Assembly (NCBI RefSeq): GCF_958450345.1
Contig: NC_088783.1
Coordinates: 19,099,701-19,163,700 of the forward strand
Origin: Calliphora vicina
Taxonomy: Eukaryota > Arthropoda > Insecta > Diptera > Calliphoridae
Direction: 5' to 3'
DNA: 64,000 nucleotides
Part shown: positions 59,460 to 64,000 of the stretch, piece by piece
How positions within the stretch are numbered: position 1 is the first letter of the stretch
Layout of the letters: each line of letters begins with the position of its first letter
Notes under the pieces: generated by a model
What the model saw: only the letters and a program-made list of their open reading frames with translations
Databases searched by the model: none
Told to the model about the DNA's origin: nothing
Made by a program: the position numbers and the translations under genes

Positions 59460-62330
59460 CTTTCAAAACGCCTATACACGTGTCTTTGTTTTTGTCTCCT
59501 CTATCAAAATTTATTGGTCTGACCTTGTTATTTTGGAAAAAAATTGATTTTGTTGTATAGTGTTATTAGCGGTATTCATAATGTAGAGTATTTGGCCTGG
59601 TAATGTAATAATATCAAAAAACTAAAAACAAAATACATTACAAATTGAAATGTTTGTCAATAAATAGATTTTCTGCTTTTTTACTAGGCCAAGTATTCTT
59701 CATTGTGAATATCGCTATTGTAAATTTCATGAATTAGTTTAGTTCGGGTTCGTAGCCATCCTTGTTTAGAAGTGTCATAAAGTAACATGGCAAGAAAAAG
59801 TACAATAAGATATGTTCCCAAATGGCTTGAGAAAAATTAAATGTTCAATAACACACAAAATATTCAGGAGCACTGTCTGTAACTTGATTTCTTTTACAGA
59901 GTTTATTAATTTATTAATAATAATTCATGTAATTAAAATATTTTGCTGAAAAAATATGGGTTTGTTACAACTCAGAACAAATATGTATTATAATTCGATA
60001 AACTCTGTAGATCCATAATAAAATTTTTGGAATTTTTTTAAGAATATATATCCCGAAGATTTATTATCTAGTCGCTACTGTCAGACACAGTAGGGTCTTC
60101 TCAGTAGACTCTACTGTATCTGTAAATGCTAAAATGCTAAAGCGAAAAATCTATATAAAATTTACTCAAACAACTTTGTCAAGCTCGATTTAAATTTCGA
60201 ATCACAGTGAGCTGTTGGTAACATAACTTATGTAACTAATTTTATAAATTCATAATTTTTCAGACAATATTGTGCATTTTGAGAGACAATATTTTCCACT
60301 GAATTAAAATTATTCAAACAAAATTTCATAAATAAATAATAAACACATATTTTTGTAAAAAAATCCTACTTTTGTTAAAATTTTAAAATTTTAAAAACAT
60401 AAAAATTTACTTATATTTGGCAATTTTTATTTGTTTAAAAAAAAATCAAACTCATATATTTGATTTTCCTTTTTTAGTTTTTAATGCATTTATGTATGTT
60501 TGCATATCTCCTCAAAACTTATTAAAAATGTACTTAATTACGGAAAAAGTACCTTCAAAATCCGATTTATATAAAGAACACTCACTCATGATATAACATT
60601 CTCACAAAATTTTATTTTTACTCTCTTCATTTAACAATGTCTGCAAATGTTTATAAATTTCTTATTGTACAGAGAACAAACGAACAGAAACATATGAGCA
60701 GAAATGCATTTTTCCAACTGCACACAATAAATGCAAGTGCAGTTGGCTCGCTGCAGTTATTGTCTGTGGCCTACCAGAAAATTGTGTAAAATTATTTCAA
60801 CTCTAGGGTGGTTAAAAACTCAAATAAAAAAAACAGCCTACTACACATTCTCAAAACATATAAAGACTTTAGCCTTAAAGGACTTTAACCCTTTTGCTAA
60901 GGTTTTAAGGGAAAAAACAAACTACTCACATGTCTATCATGTTTTAGAAAATTTGTGTAAACTTTCTATATACTCGTATATACATATAATCTAAGTACAT
61001 ACGAACTATATTTAGAATTTTTTCTAGTTCTTGAGACCTAGTTGCTATATATTTAAGTGTGTGTGTGCATGTGTGTGTGTAGTTTTTTTTGTTGCATTCT
61101 TTATTGCCTTTTGTGGGAAATGCAGATTTTCGGTTATTACCAAAAACTAACCACGTTTTGTGGTATTGAAGTTGTGTGGAATAATATTGGTAGGCCATAA
61201 GTTGTGTTGTTATGTTTACTTTGATTTTCCACAAATAATACACAAGTTTTTTTTTATTCTTCTTCTGGCATTTTGTTGTATTTTGCAAAATTTTTTAAGG
61301 ATTTATTTAGTTCTATAAAATAAAATGTAGATGTATTGCTAATACACATACATACATAAATACTTACATATGAATATACATACATATTTCTAATGTTAAA
61401 TGTAAAAATGTGTGTTTTTGTTTATTTGTTGTTGTGACTTTTTACAATCAAATCAACATGCTAATTTTTTGTTTCTCTAGTCTAATATTTTTGTTTAAAT
61501 ATAAAAAATAATTAAACAAATACACTTGCAATAACATACATATATGTATATAGGCATTAGATGTATAATTGTTTGTTTGTATGTATATGAATTTATTTAT
61601 AAATAAATGTCTGTTAGTTTGAAAATATTATATTTATTTTATTGATTTATTTTGTTTTAATTTATTGAAGCATTTAAAATGACATGCATTGTATTTTATT
61701 GACAATTGCAACATATTTAAAATTTTGTAGTTTTGTTTCTATTAAAATAAGATACTATTCATTTTATTAGTTGTATCTACTTAATTTCTATTGGTTTTTT
61801 ATTTAAACATGACAAATCAGGAGCATGACAACAAGTCAATGAAATCAATGATTAGAAATTGAAATGAGAAAAAATATGTTTTTTTTTTAATATAATCAGA
61901 AGAACTTATACAAAATTATTCGTATTTTGTATCAGCAACCATTAATAAAATAAAATGTCACAACATTAAATTGGTTGAAGACCTTCATAAAAGTCTGTGT
62001 TAAAAAAAATTGCAACTACAGAACTTTAAGTTTTATTAACTTGTTTCCTTCTTCTCTATAGTAAGGAAAATGTATGTATGTATGCCTACATTTCGCTCAG
62101 TTCAAAACCTCCATTCTGGAAGTTTCGTGACTGATGTCAATAACAAATCATTAGCAATATCGATGAAGATTTATTTACTATTACATAGGTTCGTTATTTC
62201 CAAAAAAATTGTACAATTTCTCTCAAAAAGAAATAGGTTCGTTATTTCCAAAAAAATTGTACAATTTCTCTCAAAAATCCTTCATTATTGAAGATGTCAG
62301 GGAAAGATATCAGTAACGAATTATTAGCTA
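59460..62330. other. AT-rich stretch without recognised features
   Basis: It contains ATACATACATA and TGTGTGTG microsatellites (61040-61620) and a 51-bp direct duplication starting AGGTTCGTTATTTCC near 62188 and 62234. No gene or transposon was seen. Confidence 0.4.
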
Positions 62331-62615
62331 CACAGAAAAAACTATTTCTTAAACCGTTTCAATTCAAATATTTGTCACATATTGAACTGGTTTCAATTAT
62401 TTCATAATTAAATCAAGTATTCATTTGCTCAAAAACAAAATTTCTTGATATTTTCTATTGAATTTTGAGTTTTGAATTTGATTATTTTGACAATTGAATA
62501 TACAATTTTCGTTATTGGTTGAATTTCAAATACAAAAATTATTGAATAGATAATTTTCGTAATTGAAAACACATTTTTGTTATTTTTTGTGTTTCAATTA
62601 CGTGTATATGTATCA
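62331..62615. repeat. Young repeat, copy 2
   Basis: This matches 25830-26040 almost base for base from ATATTGAACTGGTTTCA to TTATTGAATAGATAATTTTC. The segment 62558-62602 is the reverse complement of 26041-26085. A CACAGAAAAAACTATTTC end-like sequence at 62331 suggests a MITE. Confidence 0.8.
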
Positions 62616-63142
62616 ATCGAAATTTATTTAATATTACAAAAATTCTTTATTTTAATAAATCTCTAAAGTTTCTCCGAAAATTCTCTATATCTATTTGGTA
62701 TTGTGAAACATTTTACGAATTTGCAATTTTAGATTGTTTGGTCAGATTACCAATAGCTATAGAGGAAGTTCTGGTTTTGAATTTGGACCAAGTGGGCACT
62801 GAGTTTTAATGCACCAAACATTAAAAATTATGCCAAATTTTCTACAAGAAGATGTAGGTATCTTCGTAGATAATACATAGCATTGTCATAGATATATATT
62901 ATCTACTGCATTTGAAAAATTAAAATTTCAGTTTTTTTTTTTTTAACTGATCAAACTCGATTTTTTTTAAATATCTTTTTTTAAGAAATTATTTTAAAAT
63001 GAGTGCATTTAAAGTAAAAACTTTACACAGTCGTTTTTTGCGAATTTTTTCGACAAAAAAAAATACTTACATATATTTGGCGTATGACTAAAAAATAAGG
63101 AATTTTTGCATATCAGTTTGAAACATTTGAACAAAATAAAAT

Positions 63143-63960
63143 TATTCAAAGTAGTGGCCATTGATAGCTATGGGATAACCCATCATTCTGGCAACATATA
63201 GATTTCGAACCATAACATCTGTTCATCTTTTGAGGCCAAGAACGAATCAAGCCAATATGTTGAAGCGTTTGCCAGCTAGAGAGCGTTCTGCATCGATCGA
63301 AACAAATAGTATTTGGAGGGGCTAGGTCTTCACTATAAAGCGGGTGAGGCAAAACTTCCCAACCACTTCTTGCTAAATAGTTTTTAAAAGGAATTGCAAC
63401 ATATGGCGTTGTCATGATGGTTAATATGGTTTTATGTCTGGGATAGGTTCCCTGTGGCAATCTTTTGGTCCCACCAAATACAGAGCATTACTTTAGCGCC
63501 ATGGATATTAGGCATTTGTGTCGAGGCTGGTTGGTCGCACTTCAAATACGATCACTTACGCTTCGGCTTATTGAAATGGATATATTTCTCATTGCAAGTA
63601 ATGATTCAGCAAAAATTATTTTCCTTTATAGACTTTAAATTTAATTTGAGACATACAATTGCGTTTTTCAAGGTCTCTCAGTTTCAATTCATATGGTACC
63701 CAATTTCTCTGCTGCTTGTAAACGTTTTGAAATTGCAAGCTCTTGTTGAGTTTTACAGCAATCTTCATGGAGTAATGTCTCCAATACTTTGTTTTCAATC
63801 TTTTTTGGCTCCGTGCAAAATCACCACTGCTGAACTGCACAAACCATCTCTCACACATTTAAACCGATGGAGCACATTCACCATAAGCTTTGCTGAGCAA
63901 CCGGTGTACATCAACGGCACTTTTTTCAAATTAAAGAAGTAAAGCAAAACTTCCCGTATA
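63143..63960 (-). pseudogene. mariner relic (FNLKK type), catalytic sites lost
   Basis: On the minus strand pieces run FFNLKKVPLMYTGCSAKLMV and ERWFVQFSSGDF. CNEKYIHFNKPKRK follows, where the TGDEKW Asp is Asn, then NIHGAKVMLCIWWDQ and WEVLPHPLYSEDLAPPNTIC, where the APSDY Asp is Asn. It ends near SYQWPLL. Several frameshifts and stops are present. It is clearly related to the relics at 41521-41900 and 53692-54540. Confidence 0.75.
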
Positions 63961-64000
63961 TGATTGGTAAGAAATTCGACATTTTCGAAACTTAAAAAAC

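Overview
The window looks like nuclear DNA of a higher fly, probably a calyptrate muscoid. It is very AT-rich, genes are sparse, introns are very long, and almost every kilobase carries decayed DNA transposons: mariner/Tc1, hAT, Transib, piggyBac-like and Helitron families plus many MITEs. The species call is inference from composition, repeat style and the fly-like Runt domain. Nothing bacterial, organellar or viral was seen.

The only clearly functional gene is a RUNX (Runt-domain) transcription factor on the minus strand. Three coding exons can be placed exactly: exon 1 (27568-27046), exon 2 (9709-9596) and exon 3 (2932-2831). They join in frame, all with phase-1 junctions and GTAAGT donors, and encode residues 1-246: an Asn/Thr-rich leader, the whole Runt domain and a conserved stretch after it. 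Intron 1 is about 17.3 kb and intron 2 about 6.7 kb. Exon 3 ends at a donor, so the C-terminal exons lie beyond the left edge. A strong acceptor at 27829-27830 implies at least one 5' untranslated exon further right, so much of 27.8-64 kb may be 5' intron or upstream regulatory DNA.

Layout from left to right. 1-2.8 kb: downstream intron with a TA-flanked element (750-1550) carrying a mirrored motif array. 3.8-4.6 kb: an 8-bp satellite. 4.8-5.3 kb: a MITE. 6.3-9.2 kb: a dispersed repeat interrupted by a TTAA-flanked element and a Transib relic. 11.6-14.6 kb: a second copy of that repeat, without those insertions, next to a hAT relic split by a MITE. 17-26.7 kb: MITEs, foldbacks and tandem duplications. 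28.8-31.3 kb: a second Transib relic with a 5-bp target duplication. 33.6-38.7 kb: SINE, mariner, Tc1 and repeat nests. 38.7-43.9 kb: mostly non-repetitive, with a possible chemoreceptor relic and a mariner piece. 44-46.6 kb: MITEs. 46.6-50.9 kb: quiet. 50.9-54.5 kb: MITEs, a mini-Helitron and a mariner. 55.2-56.5 kb: a low-complexity, transposon-poor island. 57-59.5 kb: repeat, Tc1 and TTAA-element nests. 62-64 kb: a MITE and a mariner.

The main points of interest are the two Transib (RAG1-like) relics, the direct evidence for insertion order from empty paralogous sites, an element with inward-facing subterminal repeats, and a 45-bp segment that lies in opposite orientation in two otherwise near-identical repeat copies.
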